The notes below the pieces were generated by a model. That model was not told the origin of the DNA. It ran no database searches and saw only the letters and a list, made by a program, of their open reading frames with translations. Both the position numbers and the translations under genes were made by a program. 64,000 bases of DNA from Spironucleus salmonicida (Eukaryota > Fornicata > Diplomonadida > Hexamitidae): NCBI GenBank assembly GCA_000497125.2, contig CM035321.1:1206001-1270000 (forward strand), given 5' to 3'. The first letter of the stretch is position 1. Each line of letters starts with the position of its first letter. Below, piece by piece: positions 45,852 through 58,548 of the stretch.

Positions 45852-46802
45852 TCACTTTGTAATCTTCACAATACCTAAAACCACCAATAGAAGCACTGCG
45901 AATCCAGCTATACCCAAAATTATCATACAACAAATGCATCCCTTGCTTGCTTTTCCAAGTTTATTTGCCTTTATCAGATTCTGCACTCCCGTTTACACGC
46001 ACTCACGCGATAGTGAAACACTATTTTCTATACTGGTAAGCTTCTCGCTTTATGCTTCAACTAGTGCTGAAAATTGCATTGTAAGTTCTAAAAGTTCAGC
46101 TGTTCCTTTTGCGAAGTCAACAGTCTGCTAGTGCTTCACCTACGCATCCTTTAAAATTTGTACAGCCTCTTGGTGTGTTGAAATCATGACGCTTTTGAGT
46201 CCATTCTCACCCTATGATACAGCTAGGTCGATATCATCGTCCGTAAGATCTGGTGAGAGGTACCTACACATTCTGCGTATTTTAGCCTCTAGTGCTTATT
46301 TTTGAGCAGCAGATGCATCTGAAAATTTTCTAGTCGCTGAAAGATATGTCTTTTGAGATGATTATAATAAAGCTTATTTCTATAAGAATGTCTGTGAAAA
46401 TTTCTAGTCACCTGACTAATTCGCATCTTCTAGTTCTTCTTAACGCTCAACTTAAATGATGTCGTTGAGCTCATCCAATATACGCCTAGCCTAGTCTAAA
46501 GATTGCATGCCTATGTTGTAAGCTTCCTACCGCTTTTCGTTCGTTTTTGAGTTTTCTTAATTGATTTCTAACGATAGCTACTGTCTAAATGAGTTTAATT
46601 CTGTGACTGAGTGATTTATTTTAGCTATGAGTTTCTTAAAATGATCAATTCTCTTTACAAACTCAATTAATGACTTTTTCTGTTCCTATGTCTAGGTCTA
46701 CATCTCTTCATCTGATGATTATGACTCTTCCTTTAACTCTAAATCCGGTGGTTTCCATTCGTCTAGTTATTTTATTTTGTTTACTGTTTTAAGTAGGTTC
46801 AT
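45852..46802 (-). CDS. Syntaxin-like Qa-SNARE, 316 aa
   Basis: N-terminal Habc-like helices, a SNARE motif at about residues 205-275 including QFSALVEAQSEKLTSIENSV with a Gln at the expected zero layer, a small cysteine patch (GCICC) and a C-terminal membrane helix (MIILGIAGFAVLLLVVLGIV) ending KITK. Qa-SNAREs pair with Qb, Qc and R-SNAREs in membrane fusion; the compartment cannot be told. The Cys patch before the helix may be palmitoylated. It ends AAG-TGA-GGG. Many Gln codons are TAG, a good test of the code. Confidence 0.9.
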
Positions 46803-46906
46803 TAACTAAACTAAAGATGGATAATATTTATATAAAATATAAGATATTTATATTCAATTTAGATTATATGTTAATATATCAATATACTAAATACTGGTTT
46901 TAATAA

Positions 46907-47035
46907 ATGAATTATGAAAATTAAGTTAAGCAAGAACTTATTAAACGTCTTGATTTAGCACAGAAAGAAAGATACACACTTATACTTGAAGAATAAACAC
47001 TGATGTAAGAAATAGATAACTATAAAAAATAGTGA
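46907..47035 (+). CDS. Possible small helical protein, 42 aa
   Basis: ATG 46907 to TAG(Gln)-TGA 47033 with AGTGA context. The whole peptide is one amphipathic helix of Lys, Glu, Gln and Leu heptads. It starts divergently 104 bp from the syntaxin gene. Too short to assign; kept because the composition is coding-like and the stop context matches its neighbours. Confidence 0.4.
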
Positions 47036-47332
47036 AATATTAGTTTTTTACTTTTTATTTAATGATAAGTTAGCATTTATAAACTAATTGACTTTAAAAT
47101 ATTAATTTTTAAAACAACAATAATATAAAATTTTTTGTTGAAAGTTAAAGATTACACTAGTGAGATAAAGTTATCTTGTATAATATTAATTTACACTAGT
47201 TGCTATATTATATATTAATACCTTTAGTATACTAAAATCAAATCGACAATGACTTAAGTATATTCCACGTTATCTCATAAGTAAGTCCCCGTTTTTCTTT
47301 AATCGCCATGCAATTAAATACCAGGAACAATT

Positions 47333-48811
47333 ATGATAAGTGGTAATCAAGCTATTTTTGCACCATTGGACGAAAAATTAATCACACAAACTATATTATT
47401 GGATTCAATTTCTAAAATTGCTATTAAAAAACTAGATAATGCTCTTCATCTAGTAGATATTCTTACAAATTTTACAAAAGAACCAGATGCAATATAGTAA
47501 GAGTAGTATTTTACGTTAAACTCGGGACCAAAATTAATATAATAACTGTCTCATGAAAAATTATCAGCTTTTAGTCAAATTGAGTATAAAAAATGTTTTT
47601 TAGAACTTATAAATGATCCGCAGTTAATAATAATAGCTACCTATAGTCACGAAGAAATCCAATTTTTTGGAAGCTCTTAAAATATATAAACTATGTTTTC
47701 CGAGCTAGCCATGTATACAATGAAAGCACCTATTGATTCAATCGAACATTATACAGAAAAAGTTGATTCTGGTGAAAATTTTCACTTTATTGTATTCCAA
47801 CCTTCATTTGATGTTGAATAGACTATTATGTAGACTATTAAAAATTAGTAATCTGAAAATAGTCTTTTTATTAGAAGAGCTGTTTGTTTTGAGCCGGTGA
47901 AAAAAGGAGAGATTTTCAATAGTTAACTTCTAAACTAGCGAAAATTTGATAAAAATATTAATATATAATGGGCAACCTAATTTCCAATTAATAATGAATT
48001 TAAATATCACAAAAATTTTGTAAAATAATACCCTAAAATGATACCCGTTAAAATTATTTTCCCTGTTAAGAAATATCCTTCAGATGTGTGGCGCCTAGAT
48101 TCGGATATGATAAAATTTGCAAGAAAAAATAATTAAAATTCACTAGAGACATTAAACGAAGCTATTTTAGATTTATTAGAGTTATCAGAACCACAAGATT
48201 TAATTATCCATACTACAGAGGAATCTAATTTTCCAGGCAGATATTCTAAAATTCTTAACACTTCTTAATTTAAAGATATACTCACAACTTTGCATCTTTC
48301 TTGTCACTAGCAATTGTATCTATAATATTGTTCTGCTCTTGATGGGAGATTTTTAGGAAATTTGTATTCATCATTTGACAAACATAGAAACGGAATATTA
48401 TAAATTATTGATAAAACCATTAAATCTGACGAAAAGTAGGATGTTCATAACTCTGGATAATAATTTTTAATGCTTATTAAAACTGAAAGCTAAAAGGTTA
48501 TTGGAGTGTATCTAACTGATAAGCCATCCGTTCAGGTTCACAGTAACAGCAATTCAATACTTTTTATATTTGAAAATGGTGAATACCGACACTGGATTAC
48601 GACCGGTAAAAATTAAGTTTATGCAATCGCATAAATAGGTAATTATTCTGTTGGAGCAAATAGGCCAGCTATTATTTTGAATTAAACTCTCTTGGAGGTT
48701 AGTTCCAATGCATGTTAGACATTTGGAAGCCCTTGCTTGATTGATGGTAAATATCTGCCTATAGGATAGACAGAAGGTGTATCGGTTGTAGAGATAGTAA
48801 GATTCCTATGA
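47333..48811 (+). CDS. TLDc-domain protein, 492 aa
   Basis: The C-terminal ~190 residues fit the TLDc fold of OXR1, NCOA7 and TBC1D24: LGNLYSSFDKHRNG, FLMLIKTESQKVIGVYLTD, SILFIFENGEYRHWITTGKNQ, IGNYSVGANRPAIILNQTLLEVSSNACQTFGSPCL, and a final VVEIVRFL. TLDc proteins bind the V-ATPase or protect against oxidative stress. The N-terminal ~290 residues are of unknown fold, without signal or membrane helix. Confidence 0.8.
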
Positions 48812-48897
48812 AAATTTATATTTCATTTTCTGATCGAGTCTAATTTGTTTTATCTCTAAAGATTTAATTATTGTATATTGTGTTATTAATTAAATAA

Positions 48898-49215
48898 ATG
48901 CAAAAACTTAATGATTTTATACAGCCACCTTCTCCTATAAAGAAACACCGTTAAAATTAGTTAATAGAAAGTTTACAGTAAAATCATTTAGGAGCTTCAC
49001 AATATTCATATAGTTTAACTTAAAACTCAGTTGACTTACTTGAAAAAATACGTATAGACAGTCTTTATTATATTCACTTCTAAAGATTAGAGAAAATAGA
49101 GGAATAAAATTAGATATACAAGGCAGGACTTTAAAAATTAAGGTAAGAATTTGAGCAGCTGAAATAAATTCATTTAAGTAACTAATTTGATATCAATGAT
49201 ATCATAGGAATCTGA
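48898..49215 (+). CDS. Small coiled-coil protein, 105 aa
   Basis: ATG 48898, TGA 49213, followed at once by GTGA so that an AGTGA lies next to the stop. Proline-rich start (QPPSPIKKHR), then a helical stretch with heptads. Convergent with the next gene, 89 bp away. Unknown family. Confidence 0.55.
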
Positions 49216-49304
49216 GTGAAGTGCGAATATTTATTACTGTACCTTGACTTTACAAATTATTAATACTGTAAAATTTGATATATTCATAAACTATGAGAAA
49301 TTAT

Positions 49305-50735
49305 TCATTATTCAGCCCTCAAACATTTCCAAGGTGCAATTCCTCTTTTATCCGGTTCGTCAAGTTTGCATACATTGGCCCACTCACTTATTGAAAACAC
49401 ATAGTACTTCTAATTTTTAATGATACTAATTTCGTTAGGATTTTCTGCTTTAAATTTATGTATTCCTATTGCTACACCAATCGAATCCGAAGGTATTTGT
49501 TCCTCCTTAACTTTGAAAACTTCTCTATCATGTTTGATAACTGGGGAATAAAGCTCTGGAATTTCTGCAAAGTTACATATATGGTACAAATTAACATATA
49601 TATCTGGTAATATTATATTCAATCCTTGCATAACTGTTCTGAACTTCTTAAAGACTACGAATTCTTGCTAAGAGAATTAAGAACAAAACTATTCAAACTC
49701 AGCATAAACCATTGAATATTCTGATACTTTTTCATTTAATAAAATTTATTTTTTCTCATTATTAGCCTTTGGGGTCAGTTTCATAATATCCTAAGCTAGA
49801 AACTCAATATTTTCTTATTTAGACTTCAATTCGTCTAACATACCTAAATAAGTAGAGTTAAGTTCCAAAATACTATTTGTAATATTATCAGATTCTTTCC
49901 TGAAGCTCAAGAAATCTTTTTCTTTCAAAATAGCACTATTTGCCAAACTCTAACAAATATCTTCAATCCCGATACTAGAACTCAAATTAAGTGTTTTCTA
50001 TGATTCTTTCAAATACTGATATTCACGCTTATTTACTTCATTTTTTAAGACTGAAATAACTCCCCCTGAACACCATATAGGTACATTTTAATAATTTCCA
50101 AATGAGCATGTCTTAACTACAGATAACTAATTCAAAGTTTTATCCCCAAAAATTTTTTTAAAGATATTCTAAGGCAATGAAATCTCTAGATTTATGGGTC
50201 TAAAAACTGCATCTTATTCAATTTTTCTCACAATTAACCCCGGTCTAAATGCATCTTAAGATAACTGGTATTATAAAGTCTCAAAAATGAGATTTTTAGG
50301 CTCTTCAATCTCAAGCCTAAAGGTGCTAACAAGTTATTAATTTGATAACACCTTATAAGCAACTGCGAACGTGATTTAATCATTCTATATTTAACTCTCG
50401 GTGGTTTATTAATGGGAAATAAGCTAGGTTAAAAGATTTTATTTTTATTTTATAAGATCTTCTGAAATTTATGCATAAGTGGACTCGATTTCTTAGATAG
50501 CTAAATTAGTATTTAATTATAATGTATTTAATAGTTAAGTCTTTGGATTCACCCCCAATTCGTTTGGTAATTTTCTAGAAGATTATAAATCTGAGAATGA
50601 GAGTATGTTTAATGTTTCTGGGGAATCTTACAATTGTATTGACTTGCTTACATAAGATGCTGCAGGAAATAATACTGTATTTGGTTTATTTGACGAAGAA
50701 ACTAATGATACAGTACCTTGCTGGTTCTAATCCAT
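49305..50735 (-). CDS. Hypothetical protein, 476 aa
   Basis: The frame was followed back from the C-terminus to the ATG at 50735 without meeting TGA; it uses many TAA/TAG. Order: a polar N-terminal 90 residues, a helical Gln-rich stretch, a beta-like domain (LEIEEPKNLIFETLQYQL, AFRPGLIVRKIEQD), a long coiled coil (residues ~240-350), and a compact C-terminal domain ending in a Trp/Cys-containing segment (EWANVCKL...APWKCLRAE). No family recognised. Confidence 0.75.
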
Positions 50736-51364
50736 TTTAGTCTCTAAATATATATTATATTATATTTAATTAATTAAAATATATAGAATTATATATAAGT
50801 TGTTAATATTTTCCCCTCTATGTATAAATAATAATATGTACTTATCAAATTTTAAATTAATGTGATTCCTAAATAGAATTATATAACTGTAAACTAATTA
50901 CTATTAATTCATAAGGTTTCTTTTACTAAAACTATTTTTGTAAGTTTAGTTTATTAATAATGTTATTTATATTAATAGATATCAATTACTTTATAATTAT
51001 TTGAGGTGTTATCGTATACTGACGTTCTAAAAGTTACAGTTACACTTAACCGTAACAGTAAATTTATAGTATATTTATTCCATTTTATTTTATATTCAAA
51101 CTTTCTTTTATTAAAAATTAAATTTCTATAATAGAAATTAATCTTAGTAAAAAATTATTTGGAATTAAAACTTGCAAATTCTAGATCACGAATGCATATA
51201 TTCAATTATTATTATAAACTTAAATAAGATTTATGTCGTAATCTCAGCACAAACACAATAAACTGCCTAAAAATTTTAAAACATTATCAAAAATATAAAG
51301 AATTAACATAAAAAGAATAAATTAATATGAATTTTACGTCCATTTATATATAAAATACATCAAT
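50736..51364. other. Intergenic, very AT-rich
   Basis: Homopolymer-like A/T tracts. I see no coding frame or RNA gene. Confidence 0.5.
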
Positions 51365-52081
51365 TCACTAAATATTAACCTACAATTTTATCATTCTTTC
51401 TATAAATAGTTAAGATTCAATTTTGGCTGACATAGGATTCTAAGGAATCAAATTGGAAAATAAAGTCTGTTATTCATTAGATAAAATTATATCTGAGTTT
51501 TTATTGAGTGAACTTTATAACTTTTGGAACTCAAAACTATCCAATATTTTAGTTTTTATAGACAATGATGATATTCTTTTTTATCTAGATATCATACCAA
51601 CTTTTTACAAATCTTCAATATCTTCTGCTTTTTTAAACAAAGGTTCAATCGTAGGTAAACACATTCTTATTATGATATCACGAATATTGATTGGTTCCCA
51701 AGAATTGCTTGATTTGAATGGTGTTTTTGATGGAGAAGTTTCCCTATAATCTTGAGGGATAAAGAATTTTTTCTTTTTAATAACTATTAATTTTTGAAAA
51801 TTATGTTATGTATCATCGTCTAGAAGTTCATGAAAAGATGGTGATACTTAGATTATTGACGAATTATCAGAAGTAAATACTTGCTATTGATATGTTATTT
51901 ATAATTTTTCTTGATATGTTTATAAACGTAGTTCCGATGTTTCAAGAGAAGACTACTGGGAGTTTTCCAATAATTAAAGATCAGATGAAAGATTTCTCTT
52001 TATTCCAGCTGCAGTTTAAAATGCTGTAATGCTTTTTAATAATTAGTTTGATGAACAACTATTCCGTATCATATTAAACAT
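51365..52081 (-). CDS. Paralogous family member B, 238 aa
   Basis: Same length as member C (52737-53453) and the same layout: MFNMIRNSCSSN start, a Ser/Thr-rich middle, SWEPINIRDIIIRMCLPTIEP, FKKAEDIEDL, then a Lys-rich tail. A DNA stretch of about 50 bases around 51605-51660 is identical to one in C. It ends TAG(Gln)-TGA. Function unknown. Confidence 0.75.
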
Positions 52082-52736
52082 TTTAACAAATTATTGCTAA
52101 TATATCCAGTTAATACTATTTTTTCATTAAATATATATATTTTTTCTTTGGTTTAACTAAACAGGTGTAATATTTTAATACTCGATTAAGCAGTTTTTAA
52201 TTTATAAATAATTAATATCTATACTATTATTTTTCTAAAAACCTAAAATATTCATTAGGAATAATAACTTATATTAATATATTTTAAAATATTAGACAAA
52301 AAGACCTAAATACAAAATTATTAGTGTCTCTATTGATACCTTTAGCTATCTTATACTAACTTAGTACTAATACCATGATTTGGTACAGAATTATATAGTA
52401 AATTTAGGGAGCTTTATGATTATTTTTTTAAACTAAGATAAGAGTTTATTTTTATTCTGTTGAATAAGTAACGTATCTCTCAAAAAAGCCAAAATAGACA
52501 TAGTTAAAAATATTTTACTATAATATGTATAAATAATGCGAATATTTTGATTGTACATTCTACAAATCAATATTTATATACTAAATTAAGTTATGCTTTA
52601 TAGTATCGAGGTTATATTCAATAGTATTTTGATTAACATGAAATTTGTTTAAAATTGCAATGAATTTATACTTATTATAACTAAACCTTAGTAATCTTAA
52701 TTTAGTAAATCCAATATATATCAAAAATTATAAAAC
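52082..52736. other. Intergenic between family members B and C
   Basis: AT-rich and not similar to the spacer beside B as far as I can see, so the duplication seems limited to the genes. No coding frame seen. Confidence 0.45.
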
Positions 52737-53453
52737 TCAATGCATATCCATTTATAGTTTTCGCATTTTGTCCATAAATAATTAAGTTTCAACTTTAGCT
52801 GAAACTACTTCTGTTGGTAACAATATAGAATTTTACTTCTTAAATCCTCCTTTAAATAGCTTGTCAGCTTTTGTATTTGATTAAATTTGTTATTTTTAAA
52901 ATGCGAATATATCCATAATCGATTTTTTAATTGTTACTACTGTCATTCTTTTTAATTTTGATTTCATGCCTATCTTAAGCAAATCTTCAATATCTTCTGC
53001 TTTTTTAAACAAAGGTTCAATCGTAGGTAAATACATCCTTATTATAATATCACGAATATCGATTGGTTCCCAAGAAGTAGGTGACTTTGTTTAAAACTTT
53101 AAAGCAGACGATTAACGTTCGTCTTCTGGAGTAAAGAAAATTTTTTTATTGTATGCAATAAGTTTTTCGAAATCATCTTATTTATCATCCTCAAGAATCG
53201 CTTAAAAAGAAGGTTAAAACTAATGTTTAGATACATTGTACTATATGTCAAAAGATTTTTCCTTTGATATTATAGGCTTATTTTCATTAAGTGAAAGGTT
53301 TAGTATTGATCTATTCCTCCGCGGAGATGGCGCTGTTTGAAGTAATTTAAGATTAGAGGAAGGATTTCTTTTTATTCCTGGAGATGTCTGAAATGCAGTA
53401 ATATTTTTTAACAGTGAATTCGATGAGCAATTATTTTTAATGATGCTAAACAT
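52737..53453 (-). CDS. Paralogous family member C, 238 aa
   Basis: MFSIIKNNCSSNSLL start, Ser/Pro/Arg-rich region (TAPSPRRNRS) with possible phosphorylation sites, then SWEPIDIRDIIIRMYLPTIEP, FKKAEDIEDL and KADKLFKGGFKKQNSIL with VETQLFMDKMRKL near the end. Closest to B in the core, but to A at both termini. Soluble, basic. Function unknown. Confidence 0.75.
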
Positions 53454-53805
53454 TATTAACGTGTGAATACTTACTAATATATATTATAATATAATTATAA
53501 TGATTTTATTAGTTTCGCGTTTCTACAATTATTAATTTTTAACTTAATAATATAATTCATGGTCAGATGAATCGCATCATCCTACAATAGTAGTATACAT
53601 AACATATAAATTTAGTATTAAGTAATTATTAAGAATATTGAGCAATCTATCATATTATTTATTTAATATCATATTTAACAAGTTAAATAAGGAAAAATCA
53701 TATTTTAAATTCCTTAAATTTTTATTTAATAAAATATAAAAACAAAACTATAAAATTATTATTATATTTATATTTATTACAAATTCGTAAGTAGGGGTTT
53801 CTGAA
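53454..53805. other. Divergent intergenic region, AT-rich
   Basis: It separates the starts of family member C and the 148-residue gene. No motif beyond A/T runs. Confidence 0.45.
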
Positions 53806-54252
53806 ATGAAAAATTCCGTTATTCCCAAACTTCCAATAAACACAATAACTTACAAGAGAATGCAAAAGACATCTAATGAATATACTTGTTAATCAGCTAA
53901 ATTATTGTCTACAAAATTACAACAAAGGTCAAAAGAATTTGCTTTTTCTCCACGAAAAATCATTACAATGAAAGCAGAGACTCACCGGCCTCAGAAGTAG
54001 TAAAATATGTTATAAATTAATGAAATACACGCTAATATGGATTTACAGAAAATGTTCGACGTGGATTTTGTTGTAAACAATACTCTTGAGGAAGAGTTGA
54101 TTAAGAAACTGTAAGTACAAAAGTTATAGATTATGCATATGTAGATATAGGTAGATAAACTTTTGTAGGGATATTTCTTTTGTTTGAAGGAAATTAAAAA
54201 AGTTGGACTTAAAACATCCGAGTTATATGCTTAATATATAGCATAATTATGA
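53806..54252 (+). CDS. Coiled-coil protein, 148 aa
   Basis: ATG 53806 to TGA 54250. Basic N-terminus, then a helical segment (NNTLEEELIKKLQVQKLQIMHMQIQVDKLL) and a hydrophobic stretch (GYFFCLKEIKKVG). The same frame stays open for 242 further codons after this TGA (see next entry). Family unknown. Confidence 0.6.
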
Positions 54253-54978
54253 TTAGTATCTAAATTCACTCTATATTGTCAACTAAACATATCTTAGGCT
54301 TTTTCAAATGATAAACTTACTAAAGATTGTATTACCTCCTCGTCATAGTAACTATATTTTTGGTTGTACTAAAATTAATTATATAACGTTTTAGTTAATA
54401 TTTATAAAGATTATAATATTCCCAAAATTTCATATATTCTTCTAGAATCTTTATTACCTAAATAATCTATTATTTCTTTAGGCTTACTCTCTTGTAACAT
54501 AATTAATTATAGTATTTTACCAGTTAAAGTGTACTAAGTTACTAAAGGATATATGAAATCTGAATTTATTTTATAAACTTTTGAACATCTATGGACTAGT
54601 CCAATTTCTTCCATTACAATTAATGAATCATACAATCTTCTTCGATTAACATTTAATACTTATGATATCTATTTAGTTGTTATTCCTTTAGAAGAATGTT
54701 GTCTTAATAGTTATATTAAAGATTAAGTAATCTCGTAGGCTTTGTTTTATTTCATTATTACAGTAAAGAGAAATAGGTAATATTATTTGTAAGCTACTAT
54801 ATAAATATAAAATAATGTAGGAAAGTATATACTTAGTTTGAAAATTCAACAAATAAATTTATTTTATTATTAATTCCAACAATTTTAGTAATTGCTAATC
54901 TGTAAAATATTATTTTCAATAGTTTTAAAGGATGTATATCTCCACTCCTTAAATGGACCAGTTTTAAAATATAACTGA
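54253..54978 (+). other. Open frame of 241 codons in phase with the preceding gene, no clear start
   Basis: Directly continues the frame of 53806-54252 past its TGA and ends at TGA 54976. The first in-frame ATG is about 90 codons in. The translation has hydrophobic, globular segments (YLVVIPLEECCLNSYI, ALFYFIITVKRN), unlike random AT-rich sequence. Options: a separate gene with an unusual start or a short frameshift near 54309, a disrupted gene, or read-through/selenocysteine at the TGA. I cannot decide from the sequence. Confidence 0.4.
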
Positions 54979-55042
54979 TTTTGTACAGGCATATAATTAG
55001 TAAGCTATTAAATAATAAAAGTCGATCATTAGTATAACAAAT

Positions 55043-56221
55043 ATGATAAAATTATTGAAAATATCAATAGAGTTACTATCAAAACTACCAAATGTTATTG
55101 ACTATAATTCTGATAATTTTATTGCAATTGGAGATTTGCATGGTACATATATTTCTCTATTAGAAATCTTACCTGGAACTATAAATAAAGATGATAAATT
55201 TATATTTCTTGGTGACTATGTTGATAGAGGTTTTTTCTCAGTTGAAATACTATACGTTTTGTTAAGCTTACTTATCTAGTATCCAAATAATATTATTCTT
55301 TTACGAGGAAATCATGAGACGGAGAGTATGTCTTCGCAGAATGGGTTCTTTTTAGAATTGTTTATTAAATTCGTTAATTAGTAGTATTCGAATTGTAAAG
55401 AATTTTTGGAGTTATATTCGCTGTTTTTGTAACTATTCAATTCGCTTCCAATAGTTTGTACTACGCCCAATTATACCTTGCTGCATGCTGGTCCCGCTCA
55501 AATTCCACTTGAATAGATAAACTTATTGAACCGTTTTAAGGACCCTGAAAGTGATACCACAGATTATACATAGAATGACCCAATTTCAGATATTATCTGG
55601 TCAGATTTTGAAGGATAGTAGAAGTTCCCTTATGGAGAAAATTTAGCGCGAGGGGTATCAATAACTTATAACAGTTAGGCCATCAAAATATTTACTGGAG
55701 ATAAATTACTGATACGGTCTCATACGTGTGTTTCAGATCCAATTATTGAATAAAATTTTATCAATATCTTCTCTGTAGCTATGTATGATGGTAGTAATAA
55801 GGCTAGTTTTTTCAATAAAAACCCTGTATTATTTACAGTAGACAATAAATGGAATATGGATAATTCTGCTATTTTTAATGAGTTTGACACCGATAATAAC
55901 TTTAATGCTGTTTTTAGTATTCTTAATGGAACTACTGAACTTGAATTCAACGACAAATTTAATAACTTAATATGCTCAGATGGTATTTTTGAAATTATCG
56001 ACTAGTAAATTACAATTATTGAATGCATTGGGGAATATTTTTTAGATGAAGGATTTTAGAGCTTATAGTTTATATCGATGCTTGAATTTCCTGAAGTAGT
56101 TTGTGAAATTTATGGGGAAAGTTTCCAGTCAAAAGGTTGGAAATTTCCAAGAATTTTTAATAAAAAGTTAAGTTTGGCAAAAGTTTAATAACTAATAGAT
56201 ACATGGGTAGTCAATGAATGA
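55043..56221 (+). CDS. PPP-family Ser/Thr phosphatase, diverged, 392 aa
   Basis: Metal-binding motifs GDLHG (residues ~32-36), GDYVDRG and RGNHE are intact. The later histidine motifs are altered: LLHAGPA where HGG is usual, and LIRSHTCVSD where RSHE is usual. It lacks the ordinary N-terminal helices and has a longer, unrelated C-terminal ~130 residues. Activity is plausible since all metal ligands seem present, but substrate specificity is unknown. Confidence 0.85.
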
Positions 56222-56711
56222 ATTATCGATTGCCGTGAACTAACTGGCATTCTAGTATCAATCTTATTAGTTTTATCAGGTTAATTATAATCTAATTCAT
56301 TTGTAAGTAATGTTATCATATAGTTAGTGTGTAACAAATTAATTATTATTATCTAATAGTCATTAGAATATCTTCCAAACAAGGTTAGCAAATTGTAGTG
56401 AAGAAAATTATTATAATTTAGAATTAACAGCCTAAAAACTCTTTAAATAATATTTCACTATCTTTATCATACTTCTAATACTTCATTAGTTCCACTATTT
56501 CTATTAATTCTAGTTATAAACTTTACTAGGACTTCTAAAATACACTCTCATTATATACAACAACATTATATATTATTATTACCCTTTAGCTTAGCTATAA
56601 TATGCATCGAGCCATCAAAATCCTATCTAAAGCAGCCTTTACTTGCAACCTCAAATTTTTATTTTATATTAATATATCTTTATATATCCAATATCTCCAC
56701 TCCACTTCAAA
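56222..56711. other. Intergenic, AT-rich
   Basis: No coding frame seen. AT-rich up to the kinase start. Confidence 0.45.
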
Positions 56712-57884
56712 ATGCAGCAAGGCACTGTTATTATTTCACCTGTGACATAAAATTAGTACCAGATCCTTGAGACAATTGGAACGGGCACCTACGCCACTTG
56801 CTACGCCGCTATTAACCTCAAAACAAACCTGCCTCTATGTCTCAAACAAATTCACTATTCGAGTCTGGAACCTGCCAACCAGCAGCTTTCAGCGCGCGAA
56901 GCATAACTACACGCCACATTAGTCCACCCATCAATCGTAACCTTCCAAGAGGCATTTTTCATCACACACAACGAAGAAACCTCGCTGCTTATTCTCATCG
57001 AACTCTGCGCGTGCTCACTAGAAGAACACATTCAGCTTCGAAAATGCCACTCCAATTTGACTTTTCCGATATTAACATTATTATACATATTCTAGGATAT
57101 TATTTCTTCACTTTCCTATTTGCACTCGAAAAAAATCATACATCGCGACGTGGCGAGCAAGAACCTGTTGTGTATTTTCGCGGAGAACGATGTCTATGGC
57201 GAGTAGATTGAAAAGGTCAAACTCTGTGATTTTGGTGTCTCGAATCAGGGAAATTAGCTCCTGAAAACATAAATTGGGACGCCGCAGACAATGGCCCCTG
57301 AAATTTTCGATAATTTGTCGTACAGCAACAAATGTGATATTTGGAGCTGCGGGTGTGTTTTTTACGAAATTTTGACTCTGAAACCGCTGTTCGAAAATAT
57401 GAACATGGTTTAAATCATATAATAATTAGATAATTTCAAATTAACTTTTGACCCGATTCTCGAGAGTTAGTATCAAAATTTTGAGTTTCTTAGCTTTGTT
57501 TTTGAGCTTGTTACGTCAATGCTCTAGTTAGATTAAAATTTGCGGCCTGAAGCAAAAGAAGTGGAAATTCAAATTCTCAACGCAATTTAGCGATTTAGTA
57601 AAGTAGAAAAAAGTGTTGAAAAAGTATATTTGGACTTCGACGGCGACAAATTTTTTAAAACAGAGGAACCGACTTTCTCCCCTCAAATCAAGCCTGTCGA
57701 GATGAAAAATAAGAGTCCTATTTTGACAGAAAAAATTCCTTCTAAATTAGGCAAGCTTGACAGTAAAACGATGAGTTTGTAGCAGATAAAGCAAAAATGG
57801 AAATCAGAAGGCCAAAAGGGTGGATAGGTGGAGATTTTAAGTGGTCTTACGCCTGAATTGGAAGAGTAAATGAATCGATAGTGA
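56712..57884 (+). CDS. Protein kinase, NEK-like or unclassified, 390 aa
   Basis: Glycine loop GTGTYATCYA (residues ~23-32), the lysine in LCLKQI, catalytic loop IIHRDVASKNLL, CDFGVSN, GTPQTMAPEIF and the DIWSCGCVFYEIL helix are all present, so the kinase is probably active. The catalytic loop has Ala after RDV where Lys is normal in Ser/Thr kinases (RDxKxxN), which is odd. A basic C-terminal tail of ~90 residues follows. NEK kinases are greatly expanded in diplomonads, but the assignment is tentative. Moderately GC-rich in the kinase domain. Confidence 0.85.
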
Positions 57885-58548
57885 GGAAGATTTTGGATGT
57901 AATTGTAAATTACTTATTTTGCTTGCTTAATAAAAAGCTGTGGGAATGTTATGAGTTTGAAATAGGAACAACTTATAATAGATTGATAAGTATAGAGAAT
58001 CATCATAAAACCTAAAAATATTGCAGTATTCTTTCATCTTACGTGATTTAATTATAAATTTTATATTTAAAGTATATACAGATTTATTGATAACCATATG
58101 TGTTTTGTAAAAAATAATAATACTCTTATAGTTCTAATAATATGAACTTAAAGCTACTAAGTACTTAATTTGAAAAAATAGGGGTTCTTTATTGTATAAT
58201 TTTTTAGATTTAGAGTTTAGCATTATTATTACGTTACAAAAAATACATTCTTAAATTAGTGATAATTCACTAACATTTCGATAATTTAATGTAATAATAA
58301 TAATGATTAAAAATCTGTTTTCTAGTAATTGAGTAAAAACCAGATATTATTACAGTTTATTAAAATTCAATATTATTGAAATATAATTAACTTATTCAAT
58401 AATTAAACATTATCATTTTCCTAATTTTATGGTTGTATTATAGATAATCCATAACGTATAAACCGTTATACTTATTTTTAAAGGGTTAATAACTTAGTTT
58501 ATCTAGATATATTATCTGTCTTCATTTAAAAACTCTAGTTATTTAAAA
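57885..58548. other. Intergenic, AT-rich
   Basis: No coding frame or RNA gene recognised. Confidence 0.45.

Noticed and set aside
54253-54978. Selenoprotein with Sec at the 54250 TGA, as a firm call
   Set aside because: No known selenoprotein motif surrounds the TGA and no SECIS was identified; kept only as a question.
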